The notes under the pieces were generated by a model, which saw nothing but the letters and a program-made list of their open reading frames with translations, did not search any database and was not told the origin of the DNA. The position numbers were made by a program, and so were the translations under genes. Of a stretch of DNA of 53,620 bases, positions 34,105 through 43,651 are shown one piece after another. This DNA is from Bacillota bacterium (GTDB lineage Bacteria > Bacillota > Clostridia > Lachnospirales > Lachnospiraceae), in the NCBI GenBank assembly GCA_023421505.1, contig JAEZTJ010000006.1:1-53620 (forward strand), read 5' to 3'. Numbering within the stretch: position 1 is the stretch's first letter; each line of letters starts with the position of its first letter.

Positions 34105-34144
34105 TTTTATGAACCTCTTTTCATGATATTATTATTTATCACTA

Positions 34145-36145
34145 TTAATATAAGCGTCTGCCTTTTTGATCGGCAATTCCTGTCTTCCTATAAAAATAAG
34201 AATTAATGACATCACGCCATTCAGCTGCATGTACTTGTTGATGTTGAAACCTTTCTAAAGCCCGCTTATAAACTTCGTCCTCAAGCAGCTCCTGCAATTC
34301 CTTCCAAAGCTCCAAAAACTGTTCTGCGTCATTAGCGCCATCAAAATGTGTGTCGTATATATGCTGTAATATGGTTTTTCCAGAAGATAGTACGTAATCA
34401 TAACCTACGTGATGGAAAAACAGAAGCAATTCCTCCGGGCAGGTCTTTTTATCAGAATAGATTGAAGCCAAAGGTTCATTATACTGGTGGCAGTACCCCG
34501 TACCATTTTCCGTACGGTCTACACCGATACCCTTATGGTCTGCTCTATGATAAGTACCCCATCTATCATATTCATATCCATCAACATCCGGACCATAATG
34601 TGTATTTGGCTTAACCATCCAGCCAATTCCTAAAGGTGATGTATACTTTTCATATGCAGGCCAGGACATCATTAATATTTTAAGAATATTTTCCTTCACT
34701 TTTTTATCTTGACCAAAGGTCAGCGCAATCCATTCCTCCGCTATTTTTTCAGCAGTTAGCTCTGTATCAAATGCCAGCCTTCCGAAGCCATATAGATTGG
34801 CAGCTGCCAGATCATGTCCTGTCCAGTTAGGATCGTTACCTGTATTAGCAACAGCAGCCATTCCGCAATGACTGTTATGATAGGTTCTGCCGCTGACAAT
34901 TTCTGCAACTGTACTGTTTTCACTGCCACAATGCGTATTGAAAGCAAGTATTTCCTTGAACCAGGGTAACAGATAGCATACATGTCTCTGCTGTCCGGTA
35001 TACTCTTGCGCAATCTGAACCTCAAGCATCATATTTGTTTTTTTCAAGCCGCCAAATAATGGAGAAATCGGCTCCCTTACTTGAAAATCCATCGGCCCGT
35101 TCTTAATTTGCAATATTACCTGCTCTGCGAACTTACCATCGATTGGCATAAAATTATCATAACCTGCTCGGGCTCTATCTGTCTTAGCATCTCTCCAGTT
35201 CTGCTGACAGTTGTATACAAAGCAACGCCAGATTACAAGCCCACCGAAAGGTTTGACAGCCTCTGCAAGCATATTTGCACCATCAGCATGTGTCCTTCCA
35301 TAGGTAAAGGGGCCCGGTCTTCCTTCAGAATCGGCTTTCACCAGAAAACCGCCCATGTCAGGAATGTTCTTCCATATCTCCTCGGCTTTCTTAAGCCACC
35401 AGAGACGAACCTTCTCATCACAGGGATCTGCTGTCTCCAAACCACCCAACTCCATAGGTGCTGCAAAGTTAATGCTTAAGTAGAGCTTTACACCGTATGA
35501 ATAGAATATTTCTGATACAATACGTAATTTATCATAATATCTCTCAGATATTAAAGCTGTTGCTGCTCCTTTGACATTAACATTATTAATTACAACTGCA
35601 TTAATACCCACAGATGCAACCATTCTTGCATATGCCTTAGTACGATCATTTATTAGTATTTCATTTTCACTAAAAAAGAAGGATTTACCGGAATAACCTC
35701 TTTCAATATCCCCCGTCATGTTGTCCCAGTGATTTAACATACGTAAAGGATTATATGGTTCTTTTTCTTCCGTAAAACTCCAAGTATCATAATTCTCTAC
35801 GTTAGACGCCACAAGACTTCTTAAGAGGGCAAATACACCATATAAAGCTCCTGCCTCGGAACCCGCAGTGACAGTGCATTTTCCTTCCTTACATCTAATA
35901 CTATAGCCTTCCTTATTGATAGCTACAGCCGGGTCAATTATAATAGTGATACCTGTCTTAGCAAGCTGAATGCTTTCTTCCTTAGCTTTTACTAACTTAC
36001 GTCCATATAGAGATAAGAAACCATTTGTGAGTTCTTCAATAGCATTTTCAATTATTTTCCCTTCACTATTACAATAGAGTATTAACTCTGATTTATTACT
36101 ATCTGAAATTTTGTTATATTTTAACCAGCAGTCTGAATAATTCAT
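34145..36145 (-). CDS. aguA: GH67 alpha-glucuronidase
   Basis: About 666 residues, cytoplasmic (no signal peptide). It removes (4-O-methyl-)glucuronic acid from the non-reducing end of aldouronic acids. Family-typical segments are visible: KADSEGRPGPFTYGRTHADG with the general-acid Glu, NFMPIDGKFAEQVILQIKNG with the catalytic Asp, and DFQVREPISPL with the catalytic Glu. The ATG at 36145 follows ATGGAGGCTATT and begins MNYSDCWLKYNKI; the longer frame to 36193 reads through the upstream repeated element. It lies between kdgK and the SGNH esterase, linking side-chain removal to hexuronate catabolism. Confidence 0.93.
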   Translation of the reverse strand: MNYSDCWLKYNKISDSNKSELILYCNSEGKIIENAIEELTNGFLSLYGRKLVKAKEESIQLAKTGITIIIDPAVAINKEGYSIRCKEGKCTVTAGSEAGALYGVFALLRSLVASNVENYDTWSFTEEKEPYNPLRMLNHWDNMTGDIERGYSGKSFFFSENEILINDRTKAYARMVASVGINAVVINNVNVKGAATALISERYYDKLRIVSEIFYSYGVKLYLSINFAAPMELGGLETADPCDEKVRLWWLKKAEEIWKNIPDMGGFLVKADSEGRPGPFTYGRTHADGANMLAEAVKPFGGLVIWRCFVYNCQQNWRDAKTDRARAGYDNFMPIDGKFAEQVILQIKNGPMDFQVREPISPLFGGLKKTNMMLEVQIAQEYTGQQRHVCYLLPWFKEILAFNTHCGSENSTVAEIVSGRTYHNSHCGMAAVANTGNDPNWTGHDLAAANLYGFGRLAFDTELTAEKIAEEWIALTFGQDKKVKENILKILMMSWPAYEKYTSPLGIGWMVKPNTHYGPDVDGYEYDRWGTYHRADHKGIGVDRTENGTGYCHQYNEPLASIYSDKKTCPEELLLFFHHVGYDYVLSSGKTILQHIYDTHFDGANDAEQFLELWKELQELLEDEVYKRALERFQHQQVHAAEWRDVINSYFYRKTGIADQKGRRLY

Positions 36146-36157
36146 AATAGCCTCCAT

Positions 36158-36227
36158 CTGCCGCCAAAACCTGCGAATTTGGGCAGCGCACAAATTTGCA
36201 GGTTGAAAAATCTTTGATTTTTCAACC
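36158..36227 (-). repeat. Structured repeat element, copy A
   Basis: In the gene-sense (minus) direction it reads hairpin GGTTGAAAAATC/GATTTTTCAACC, a CAAATTTG linker, then a second hairpin built on CTGCCCAAATTCGCAGGTTT and GGCGGCAG. The GH67 ribosome site follows at once. The element is flanked by a perfect 10-bp direct repeat TAGCCTCCAT (36148-36157 and 36228-36237), which looks like a target-site duplication. Copy B lies upstream of GH3. Confidence 0.75.
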
Positions 36228-36248
36228 TAGCCTCCATTATAATATCGC

Positions 36249-37277
36249 TTAACGCTGTACTCTGCCTGATCCGTCACCCTTCATCAGCGTACGAACCTCA
36301 TCAACCCCTACCAGATTATAATCCCCTTCAATAGAATGCTTCAAACAGCTTGCAGCTGTTGCAAACTCAATTGTATCCTGAGATTTATAAGAATTCATCA
36401 TTGCATAGATTAGGCCGGCTCCAAAGCTATCACCACCGCCTACACGGTCAACAATATGAACAGCATACTTTTTACTAAAATAAAAATCTTCTCCATCGTA
36501 AAGCATAGCTGCCCACATATTATCATTTGCAGAAATGGATTCGCGCAGCGTAAATGCTACACTTCTAAATCCAAAACGCTCAGCCATCACCTTTGCAATC
36601 TCCTTGTAGCCATCATGATTTACCTGACCGCTTGTAACGTCCGTTCCGGAAGCCTTTAATCCAAACACATCATCTGCATCCTCTTCATTCGCAATGCAGA
36701 CATCTACATATTGACACAGCTTCTCCATCGTTTTTCTTGCCTGGTCCTTAGTCCAGAGCTTTTTACGATAATTTAAATCACAGCTGACAGTAATTCCTCT
36801 CTCTTTTGCAGCCTTACATGCTTCCTCACAGACTTCTGCAATATTTTCTCCGAGTGCGGGAGTAATGCCGGTAAAATGGAACCACTCTGCTCCATCAAAG
36901 ATTTCATCCCAGGAGAAATCTTCTTTTGTAGCCTTTGCTATCGAGGAACCGCTTCTGTCATAGATTACCTTAGAAGGTCTTTGACTGGCACCCTTCTCTA
37001 AATAGTATATACCAACTCGTTCACCACCGCGTACAATTTTATTAGTATGTACGCCGTATTTACGAAGAGAGTTTATAGCTGCCTGTCCAATTTCATGCGT
37101 TGGAAGCTTTGTCACAAAATAAGCCTCCATACCATAATTAGCAAGAGATATTGCAACATTCGCTTCGCCACCTCCATAGGTTGCCTCAAAGGAATCTGTC
37201 TGAACAAATCTGTCATATCCATAAGGAGCCAACCGAAGCATTATTTCACCAAATGTAACCACTTTTTTACTCATCAT
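36249..37277 (-). CDS. kdgK: 2-keto-3-deoxygluconate kinase
   Basis: A PfkB-family sugar kinase of about 342 residues that phosphorylates KDG to KDPG. The N-terminal motif VVTFGEIMLRLAPYGYDRFV and AtypeGGGEANVAISLANYG (residues about 36-50) are characteristic of KdgK, and the PfkB signature VGGGDSFGAG near residue 285 supplies the catalytic Asp. AGGAG lies 6 nt before the ATG at 37277; the ATG at 37283 abuts it and is unlikely. It begins the operon kdgK-GH67-esterase, and its substrate is the product of UxuA encoded at 43652. Confidence 0.9.
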   Translation of the reverse strand: MMSKKVVTFGEIMLRLAPYGYDRFVQTDSFEATYGGGEANVAISLANYGMEAYFVTKLPTHEIGQAAINSLRKYGVHTNKIVRGGERVGIYYLEKGASQRPSKVIYDRSGSSIAKATKEDFSWDEIFDGAEWFHFTGITPALGENIAEVCEEACKAAKERGITVSCDLNYRKKLWTKDQARKTMEKLCQYVDVCIANEEDADDVFGLKASGTDVTSGQVNHDGYKEIAKVMAERFGFRSVAFTLRESISANDNMWAAMLYDGEDFYFSKKYAVHIVDRVGGGDSFGAGLIYAMMNSYKSQDTIEFATAASCLKHSIEGDYNLVGVDEVRTLMKGDGSGRVQR

Positions 37278-37642
37278 TTTCATCTCCTAGTCATATTACT
37301 GTGCCTATATCAGGCACAGGTATTTTGCTTTAAATTTTATTAAAATATTTATTATTATCATATCACCTTACTACTATCTCTTCGTAGCATTTTAATTACT
37401 AAAATTCTTAAATAAGGTGATCTGTAATATTTTTCTTTTCCCTTGCCTGCCTTAGAAATTCTTTTATTATTAATAGTTTACCTTTATTAATAGTTTACCT
37501 TAGAATCTCTTGCTCATCAAAACCTGTTTTAGTTCTTATTTTATCTAACTTAACATTACTACTTATTATAATAGCCTGTCTATTTCTTTTCATAGGGGAG
37601 CTTAGCACATCTGCCCTTTTAATAAGCTTGAACAAATTAATA
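37278..37642. other. Gap with a 17-bp tandem duplication
   Basis: AT-rich upstream region of kdgK. TATTAATAGTTTACCTT is repeated exactly twice in tandem (37468-37484, 37485-37501). I see no gene or clear promoter. Confidence 0.5.
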
Positions 37643-39802
37643 TCAATCAAGCTCTATTACGTTCATCGCTTTAACACTTAATTCTAACGGGTTTTTACCG
37701 GTTAGAATTATACTTCTTGCATCCGGCTGCGATCCGCCTACATAAATTGTATAATCTGTACCATAAACCTTTTGTCTGCCACTTTCATCAAAAAGTGAAA
37801 ATGCTTCTACTGAAAGATGTAATCGTACTATTCTTTCCTCTCCTCGTTTTAACTCTACTTTGGTGAAGGCCTTCAGCTGTGCATTTGGTGCATCCTCATA
37901 ATTAACTTTTACATAAACCTGAACAGTTTCTCTTCCTGCATATTCCCCCGTATTTTTTATACGAACAGATAAATCAATTCCATCCTTTGTTATTACCTCA
38001 CTGCTACAGGTTATATCAGAATATGTATAATTCGTATAGGATAATCCATAGCCAAACGGATACAAAGCTTCCTTCTTCATATACCGATATGTCCTATCCT
38101 TCATCGAATAATCCTTAAAATCCGGTAGTTCCTCGGTAGTACGGTAAAACGTGATTGGCAGCTTACCCTCTGGGGAAAACTCACCAAATACCATTTCAGC
38201 TATTGCCTGTCCTCCCATTGCTCCGGGATACCAGCCCTGTATAATTGCGTTAAGCTTCTCATCCGCCCAATTCACTGCCAGCGCACTGCCGGAAAGCAGA
38301 ACTAATATAACTGGTTTACCACTTTCATAAATTGTTTTGAGTATTTGTTCCTGAATACCTGGAAGATTAAGATTTGGCTTGTCTCCACTCGCAAATTCAT
38401 TGCCCTGGTCTCCTTCTTCTCCCTCTAAACCGGAATCAAGACCCATACAGGCAATGATAACATCACTTGCCTTACATACTCCCTTTACCTCGGATATTCG
38501 GTCATTATCTATGCTCAAACCACCCACTTTATTCTTATATAAGTGGCAGCCTTCAGAAGTAAGGATTCTAACGTCGTCCTTTAAATAATCCTGAAAACCT
38601 TCTAATATCGTTACATACCTAGAAGCTGTCCCTTCATAATTACCTACAAGTGCCCGTCTGTTATTCGCATTCGGTCCAATAATACCAATCGTTTTAACCT
38701 TACTCTTATTAAGTGGAAGCAGCTGGTTCTTGTTCTTTAATAATACAAGACATTTCTTCGCTACCGAAAGGTTTAAATCGCGCATCTTCTTAGAATCAAC
38801 CACTTCATAAGGTATCTGGCTGAAAGGAACTTTGTCCTCATCGCCCAATAATCCCAGCTTCATTCTGGTAGTAAACAGTCTTGTTACAGCAGCGTCTAGC
38901 TGCTCCTCCTTAAGCATACCTTTCTTTACTACATCGAGTAAATATACAAAGATATTACCGCAGTTCAAATCACACCCATTTTTAACAGCAAGTGTAACAG
39001 AATCAACAGGACCTTCTGTAACCTTATGATGCTCATGAAAATCCTTAATTGCCCAGCAATCTGAAACAACATGCCCCTCAAAACCCCAAGTATCTCTTAA
39101 TATATCCTTTAAGAGTGTCTTGCTGCCACAGCAAGGCTCACCATTAGTCCGGTTATACGCCCCCATAACAGTTTCCACCTTAGCTTCCTTAACTAATGCC
39201 TTAAAGGCCGGCAGATAGGTTTCATACATATCCTGCGTAGAGGCTTTCGCATCAAAGCTGTGGCGAATATCCTCCGGACCTGAATGTACTGCAAAATGCT
39301 TTGCACAAGCTGCTGCCTTTAAATAATGTTCATCATGCCCTTGTAAGCCTTCCACAAAGCGTATCCCTAATCTAGTTGTTAAGTGTGGATCTTCTCCATA
39401 GGTTTCATGACCCCTTCTCCATCGAGGATCTCTAAAAATATTTACATTCGGAGCCCAAAAGGTCAGTCCTTTATAAATATCTGTATCACCAAATTCCTGT
39501 TGCATATTAAATTTTGCACGGCCTTCTGTCGAGATTGCATCTCCGACCTCCTCCATCATATCCTCGTCGAATGCCGCCGCTAAGCCTATTGCCTGCGGAA
39601 ACACAGTCGCAATACCAGCTCTTGCAACACCATGCAAACCTTCGTTCCACCAATTATATGCCTTAATATTCAATCTTTCGATTGCGGGTGCTTTATGAAG
39701 CATCTGAAATACTTTCTCTTCCAGTGTCATTTGACTCACCAACTCTTTTGCCCGTCGCTTGTACTCCTCTATTAATTCCTGGTTATGAATCAATTCACTC
39801 AT
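37643..39802 (-). CDS. GH3 beta-glycosidase (beta-xylosidase-like)
   Basis: About 719 residues, cytoplasmic. The GH3 N-terminal barrel includes FWAPNVNIFRDPRWRRGHET then YGEDP, and the nucleophile lies in GFEGHVVSDCWAIKDF (Asp248 from this start). The C-terminal alpha/beta domain and a fibronectin-III-like domain (VRIKNTGEYAGRETVQVYVK) are complete. The WNEGLHGVARAG segment is typical of plant-like beta-xylosidase/arabinofuranosidase GH3s. The ATG at 39802 has ATGGAGGTTAAT before it and begins MSELIHNQELIEEY. Its upstream region carries copy B of the structured repeat. Confidence 0.9.
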   Translation of the reverse strand: MSELIHNQELIEEYKRRAKELVSQMTLEEKVFQMLHKAPAIERLNIKAYNWWNEGLHGVARAGIATVFPQAIGLAAAFDEDMMEEVGDAISTEGRAKFNMQQEFGDTDIYKGLTFWAPNVNIFRDPRWRRGHETYGEDPHLTTRLGIRFVEGLQGHDEHYLKAAACAKHFAVHSGPEDIRHSFDAKASTQDMYETYLPAFKALVKEAKVETVMGAYNRTNGEPCCGSKTLLKDILRDTWGFEGHVVSDCWAIKDFHEHHKVTEGPVDSVTLAVKNGCDLNCGNIFVYLLDVVKKGMLKEEQLDAAVTRLFTTRMKLGLLGDEDKVPFSQIPYEVVDSKKMRDLNLSVAKKCLVLLKNKNQLLPLNKSKVKTIGIIGPNANNRRALVGNYEGTASRYVTILEGFQDYLKDDVRILTSEGCHLYKNKVGGLSIDNDRISEVKGVCKASDVIIACMGLDSGLEGEEGDQGNEFASGDKPNLNLPGIQEQILKTIYESGKPVILVLLSGSALAVNWADEKLNAIIQGWYPGAMGGQAIAEMVFGEFSPEGKLPITFYRTTEELPDFKDYSMKDRTYRYMKKEALYPFGYGLSYTNYTYSDITCSSEVITKDGIDLSVRIKNTGEYAGRETVQVYVKVNYEDAPNAQLKAFTKVELKRGEERIVRLHLSVEAFSLFDESGRQKVYGTDYTIYVGGSQPDARSIILTGKNPLELSVKAMNVIELD

Positions 39803-39812
39803 ATTAACCTCC

Positions 39813-39880
39813 ATGCCGCCAAATCCTGCGAATTTGGCAGCGCAACATTTGCCGATTGAAAAATCTTTAATTTTTCAATT
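39813..39880 (-). repeat. Structured repeat element, copy B
   Basis: In the gene-sense direction: hairpin ATTGAAAAATTAAAGATTTTTCAAT, a CAAATGTTGCG linker, then the hairpin GCTGCCAAAT/ATTTGGCGGC around TCGCAGG, directly followed by the GH3 ribosome site ATGGAGG. It matches copy A (36158-36227) over its whole length with scattered changes. No clear flanking direct repeat is seen here. Confidence 0.75.
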
Positions 39881-40163
39881 CCTTTTGCCATTCTTTTCAG
39901 ACAATTTTCTACAATTTTCATTTTTAGTTGTTTGACTAAACTAATTTATATTAAATAAAACCTATAGAAGGATGCTAATTTATTACAATTAATAATTCGT
40001 TTTGGCTTTGTACCACCAAATAATTATACCACCAAACTATAAAATAATGCAACCTATGGAATCCTTTGAAGCACTATCGTACCTTATTCTATATTTTAAG
40101 AAGGCAATCATAATACTATAAATCGTACAAAATAACATGCATGCCCTATAAATTAATTAGTGC
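39881..40163. other. AT-rich gap
   Basis: Between the GH3 upstream element and the AraC stop; it presumably holds the GH3 promoter, but no box is clear enough to call. Confidence 0.4.
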
Positions 40164-41036
40164 TTATAATATTTGTTTTTTGGGCAGATGCATTTCCTTG
40201 AATTCAGATGGCGTACATCCTTTATGTATCTTAAACATACGAATAAAGGATGATATACTTGAAAAGCCACACTGCATTGATACTTCCATGATAGACATGT
40301 CAGTTCCCATTAAAAGCTTTGTGGCTTGTAGAATACGTCTGTTATTCAAATACTGATAGAAGGAGGTATCAGCATATTGTCTAAATATTCTGGAAAAATG
40401 ATACTTGCTAAAACCAGCCAGATCAGCAACCTGATCCAGAGTAATATTCTCATTAAAGTGATTATTTATATAGTCATATATCGATAATATTATTTTGGAA
40501 TATTTTAGCTGAATGGATGATTTATTTTCATATACCATATTTTCAGTCGTTCTATTCCTGCATATTAATACAAGTATAGAAATCAGTCTAGAATATATCA
40601 TTGTTTCTCGATAAATAGCATCGCTTTTATATTCTTCAATAATCTTATAAATTAGGCGCTGTAGTGGTTCAAATATTTTAGCAGCATTTGAAGGTGTGAT
40701 GTGAACTGCCTGTGGCAGAATAGAAATAAGGGATTCAAATTCATGCATGGAGTAAAGTGGTGATAAATCAGCAAGAATAATATAACGTCTTCCCCAAGTC
40801 GGAGCTGAAAGCTTATGTAGAACCCCTGAATTAATAATAAGGATTTCACCTTCTTGAAGAGTATATTCCACATTATTACAACAGACTGTATAAGAATTAT
40901 CAATCGGCATGATAATTTCAAGCGGCGTATGCCAATGCAGAGGATAATCCTCTGTAACTACATTATCATGCATTCTAACTGTGGAATTACTCCTGTATTT
41001 CACTATTTCTTTCGTTCCGTTCATTATTTCTATCAT
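40164..41036 (-). CDS. AraC-family regulator with cupin domain
   Basis: A 290-residue regulator. The N-terminal cupin (about 20-100, WHTPLEIIMPIDNSYTVCCN then LQEGEILIINSGVLHKL) would bind a sugar, and the C-terminal double helix-turn-helix (about 185-285) reads DQVADLAGFSKYHFSRIFRQ and MEVSMQCGFSSISSFIRMFK. CGGAGGTCAGT precedes the ATG. It lies between uxuB and GH3 in the same orientation and probably activates nearby glycosidase genes in response to an imported oligosaccharide. Confidence 0.9.
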   Translation of the reverse strand: MIEIMNGTKEIVKYRSNSTVRMHDNVVTEDYPLHWHTPLEIIMPIDNSYTVCCNNVEYTLQEGEILIINSGVLHKLSAPTWGRRYIILADLSPLYSMHEFESLISILPQAVHITPSNAAKIFEPLQRLIYKIIEEYKSDAIYRETMIYSRLISILVLICRNRTTENMVYENKSSIQLKYSKIILSIYDYINNHFNENITLDQVADLAGFSKYHFSRIFRQYADTSFYQYLNNRRILQATKLLMGTDMSIMEVSMQCGFSSISSFIRMFKIHKGCTPSEFKEMHLPKKQIL

Positions 41037-41189
41037 ACTGACCTCCGAAAATAGACAAACAGAGAGTAGTTATTAAAAAGTGATGAAACTCCTTTATAAA
41101 AAACTATCTGTAGAATGACAGGAAAAAAAATCAGCATCATACAGATATTTGATAAATTAATTTCTTTTTGAAATACTATAAGCTATTCA

Positions 41190-42707
41190 TTACTTACAAT
41201 ACTTTATTAGTGTATTTCGTACTGCGCCTTCACCAGCTATCATTTCTTTAAACATACTAATTACCTTATTTGTCATGCCATATCTATTCATATCTATACA
41301 GAAAATGCTCTTATCTGCTAGAAGCGTATAAATATCTTCCTCATTCTCAAGCTTCTCCCCGAGCTTTACAGCACTTAGAAAAGTCGATAATTCTTCCAAT
41401 CTTGGATCATCGCTTCTTTTAAATTCACTTCCTTCGTCATTAACTCCCATCAAATATCTCAACCATCCCGCAAATACAAGAGGAATCATTGTCAGTTCAC
41501 TTATTTTTAAATCAGGGTTTAAGGTATATGCCATGAGGGTATGTCCGAAACGAATTGGAAGCTTCTGCGATGTATCGGTAGCGATTCTTTGCGGTGAATC
41601 CGGCATAAACGGATTAGGAAGGCGCTTATTCAATACGTCATTTAAGAATTGTTCAGGCTTAATAATACCTGGATTCTCAACAACTGGCATACCTTCTATA
41701 AAACCAAGATTGTAGACTAGCTTCTTTAGCTGTTCATCATCCATCTCATCATGTATCGTCTTATAGTCTAGGAGGCACCCGAATATAGCAAGTGCGGTAT
41801 GCAAGGGATTAAGACAGGTACCTACTTTCATTTTTTCAGTTTTATTGACTGTATCTCGGTCCGCAAATAATATACCTGCTGACTCAAGCTGCGGTCTTCC
41901 ATTAGGAAATTTGTCCTCAATAACGAGATATTCCGTTTCCTCAGCGTTAACGTATGGTGCGGTATAGGTATTGCGATTTGTTATAATTTGCTGTGAATCC
42001 TCAAAGCCGTCCTTTTCAAGTATCCTCTTAACTGTCTCATCCGGCCTAGGAGTAATCTTATCGATCATAGACCAAGGAAATGTAACCTTTGTCTCATCAC
42101 CAAGATAATCTAAAAAGCCTTGATCTGTCTTGCCTTCTACGACAAGTATCTGTGCATGCTTAATTACTTCCTTACTCAACAGCTCACCGTTATGTGCACA
42201 ATTATCCATACTAACAAGAGCAATTGAATATGCTCCGTTTTTATATCTCTCCATACACAATTCTGCAATTTTACGCATCAGCGGTCCTGCGTACCCTTTT
42301 TCCGTAATCGTAAAACTGACTATCTGTACGGAAGGCATGCAGAATAATGCCTTCATATCCTCTGTTTCTGTCACGGCATCCATGACGCTGCCTATTACTC
42401 TTTTTTCAATCTCACCGTCTGCTTTCAGTGTAACCAGAAGGCTTAAGGAATCATAAGGTTTGTATGCCAGTTTGACTAATTCCTTATCAAAATCCTCACA
42501 CACTATAATTCCCTTATCACTAATTCCCTGTTCCAGCAACTTATCCATTGCTGCAGCTATGAAAGCACGAAAAATATTACCCGCTCCAAAGTGAAGCCAT
42601 ATCGGTGCTTCCTTTGTATTAATTTTTACTTCATCTCTATTATAAGATGGGATATAATAATCCTTACTCCATTCATCTCTTTTTATCCATGCTTCTCTCA
42701 GTCTCAT
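41190..42707 (-). CDS. uxuB: Fructuronate reductase
   Basis: A 505-residue long-chain dehydrogenase of the mannitol-dehydrogenase family. The NAD-binding N-terminus reads PIWLHFGAGNIFRAFIAAAM, and the catalytic region holds VGTCLNPLHTALAIFGCLLD. In this family UxuB (fructuronate to mannonate) and UxaB/mannitol dehydrogenases are hard to separate by sequence alone. The adjacent mannonate dehydratase gene makes fructuronate reductase the best call. It starts close behind an inverted repeat (42720-42742) in its 5' region. Confidence 0.85.
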   Translation of the reverse strand: MRLREAWIKRDEWSKDYYIPSYNRDEVKINTKEAPIWLHFGAGNIFRAFIAAAMDKLLEQGISDKGIIVCEDFDKELVKLAYKPYDSLSLLVTLKADGEIEKRVIGSVMDAVTETEDMKALFCMPSVQIVSFTITEKGYAGPLMRKIAELCMERYKNGAYSIALVSMDNCAHNGELLSKEVIKHAQILVVEGKTDQGFLDYLGDETKVTFPWSMIDKITPRPDETVKRILEKDGFEDSQQIITNRNTYTAPYVNAEETEYLVIEDKFPNGRPQLESAGILFADRDTVNKTEKMKVGTCLNPLHTALAIFGCLLDYKTIHDEMDDEQLKKLVYNLGFIEGMPVVENPGIIKPEQFLNDVLNKRLPNPFMPDSPQRIATDTSQKLPIRFGHTLMAYTLNPDLKISELTMIPLVFAGWLRYLMGVNDEGSEFKRSDDPRLEELSTFLSAVKLGEKLENEEDIYTLLADKSIFCIDMNRYGMTNKVISMFKEMIAGEGAVRNTLIKYCK

Positions 42708-42719
42708 AACAGTTTGTTA

Positions 42720-42742
42720 GATGTATTAAACATAAATACATC
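42720..42742. repeat. Inverted repeat before uxuB
   Basis: GATGTATT and AATACATC are perfect complements separated by 7 bases, 13 bases upstream of the uxuB start. It may be an operator or an mRNA stem near the ribosome site. Confidence 0.45.
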
Positions 42743-42938
42743 ATCCTTTCTATTATTTCTTTTATAATAAGTATCTTAAAAACATTGTAATATACAAAGG
42801 CCAAATACAAAAAGGCTGATGCCAAATTTACTCCTAATGATTTGGCAGGATAGTTAACTTTACCTTCAAATCAACTTCATTTTGCAGCAGCCCAATCAAA
42901 TATCATATTGTTTTGAGATGGAAAATCTCACTATAACT

Positions 42939-43613
42939 TTATATAAAAAAATCCGGATATTTCTCAATAATTTCACCTTGATCCAACTTATATCTAGAAA
43001 GATGTTTAACAATAAATTCAGCTGCTAATGTTTTATCACCCAATTTAATTGCATTTAATATTGCTTTATGATCAGCAACTATTTTTAAATCCTTAACAGA
43101 ATACATACTTAATGTTCGTATACGATCAAAATGTCCCTGTGTTCCTTCCATCAAATTATAGATACGTTCCTTATTGCACATAGTAAATAGTGACTTATGA
43201 AATTCATTATCGAGCTCAATGATTTTATCAGGTAATTTACTATTAAGATAAAATTCCTGTAGCTGTACATTCTTCTCCAATTCCTGTACATCCTCATCGT
43301 CAATACAGTCACACAGTTCCTCTACTACAGCTTTTTCTAAAATCTTGCGCAAGAATACCATCTCATCGACTATATCAAAATCGATGTGAGCAATGATACA
43401 GCCTCTCTGCGGATAAACTTCAATCAGATTACTTTTCTGAAGCTCCTGCAGGGCTTCCCTGACTGGAGTTCTGCTGATTCCCAGTTCTTTCGCTAGTTCA
43501 TTTTCACTAATCGAACTACCGGGTTTCAACTTTAAAGTAATAATATTCTCCCGTATCTGCCGCAATGCATATTCTCTTGCATTTTCTCTTGCTTCTCTTA
43601 CTGAAATTACCAT
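42939..43613 (-). CDS. GntR-family regulator, FCD type
   Basis: A 224-residue FadR-subfamily regulator. The winged helix (about 15-75) shows ISENELAKELGISRTPVREA and LIEVYPQRGC. The C-terminal FCD helical domain (about 85-215) contains ELDNEFHKSLFTMCN and the metal-coordinating histidines expected for carboxylate sensing (VADHKAI and FIVKHLSRYK). UxuR/ExuR proteins of this type repress hexuronate genes and release DNA on binding fructuronate or related acids. It lies 38 bp after uxuA and 231 bp before uxuB. Palindromes upstream of uxuA and of the Lpl transporter are its likely targets (inference). Confidence 0.9.
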   Translation of the reverse strand: MVISVREARENAREYALRQIRENIITLKLKPGSSISENELAKELGISRTPVREALQELQKSNLIEVYPQRGCIIAHIDFDIVDEMVFLRKILEKAVVEELCDCIDDEDVQELEKNVQLQEFYLNSKLPDKIIELDNEFHKSLFTMCNKERIYNLMEGTQGHFDRIRTLSMYSVKDLKIVADHKAILNAIKLGDKTLAAEFIVKHLSRYKLDQGEIIEKYPDFFI

Positions 43614-43651
43614 AGAAACTATCTCCTCATGCTCTCATTTAAAGCAACTTA

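Noticed and set aside
29507..37501. Tandem 17-bp repeats as CRISPR
   Set aside because: Only two units each, directly adjacent with no spacers, and no cas genes.
39881..40163. A third copy of the structured repeat near the AraC gene
   Set aside because: I looked for GCCGCCAAA and TTGAAAAATC pairs here and before other starts in the window and found only the two copies reported.
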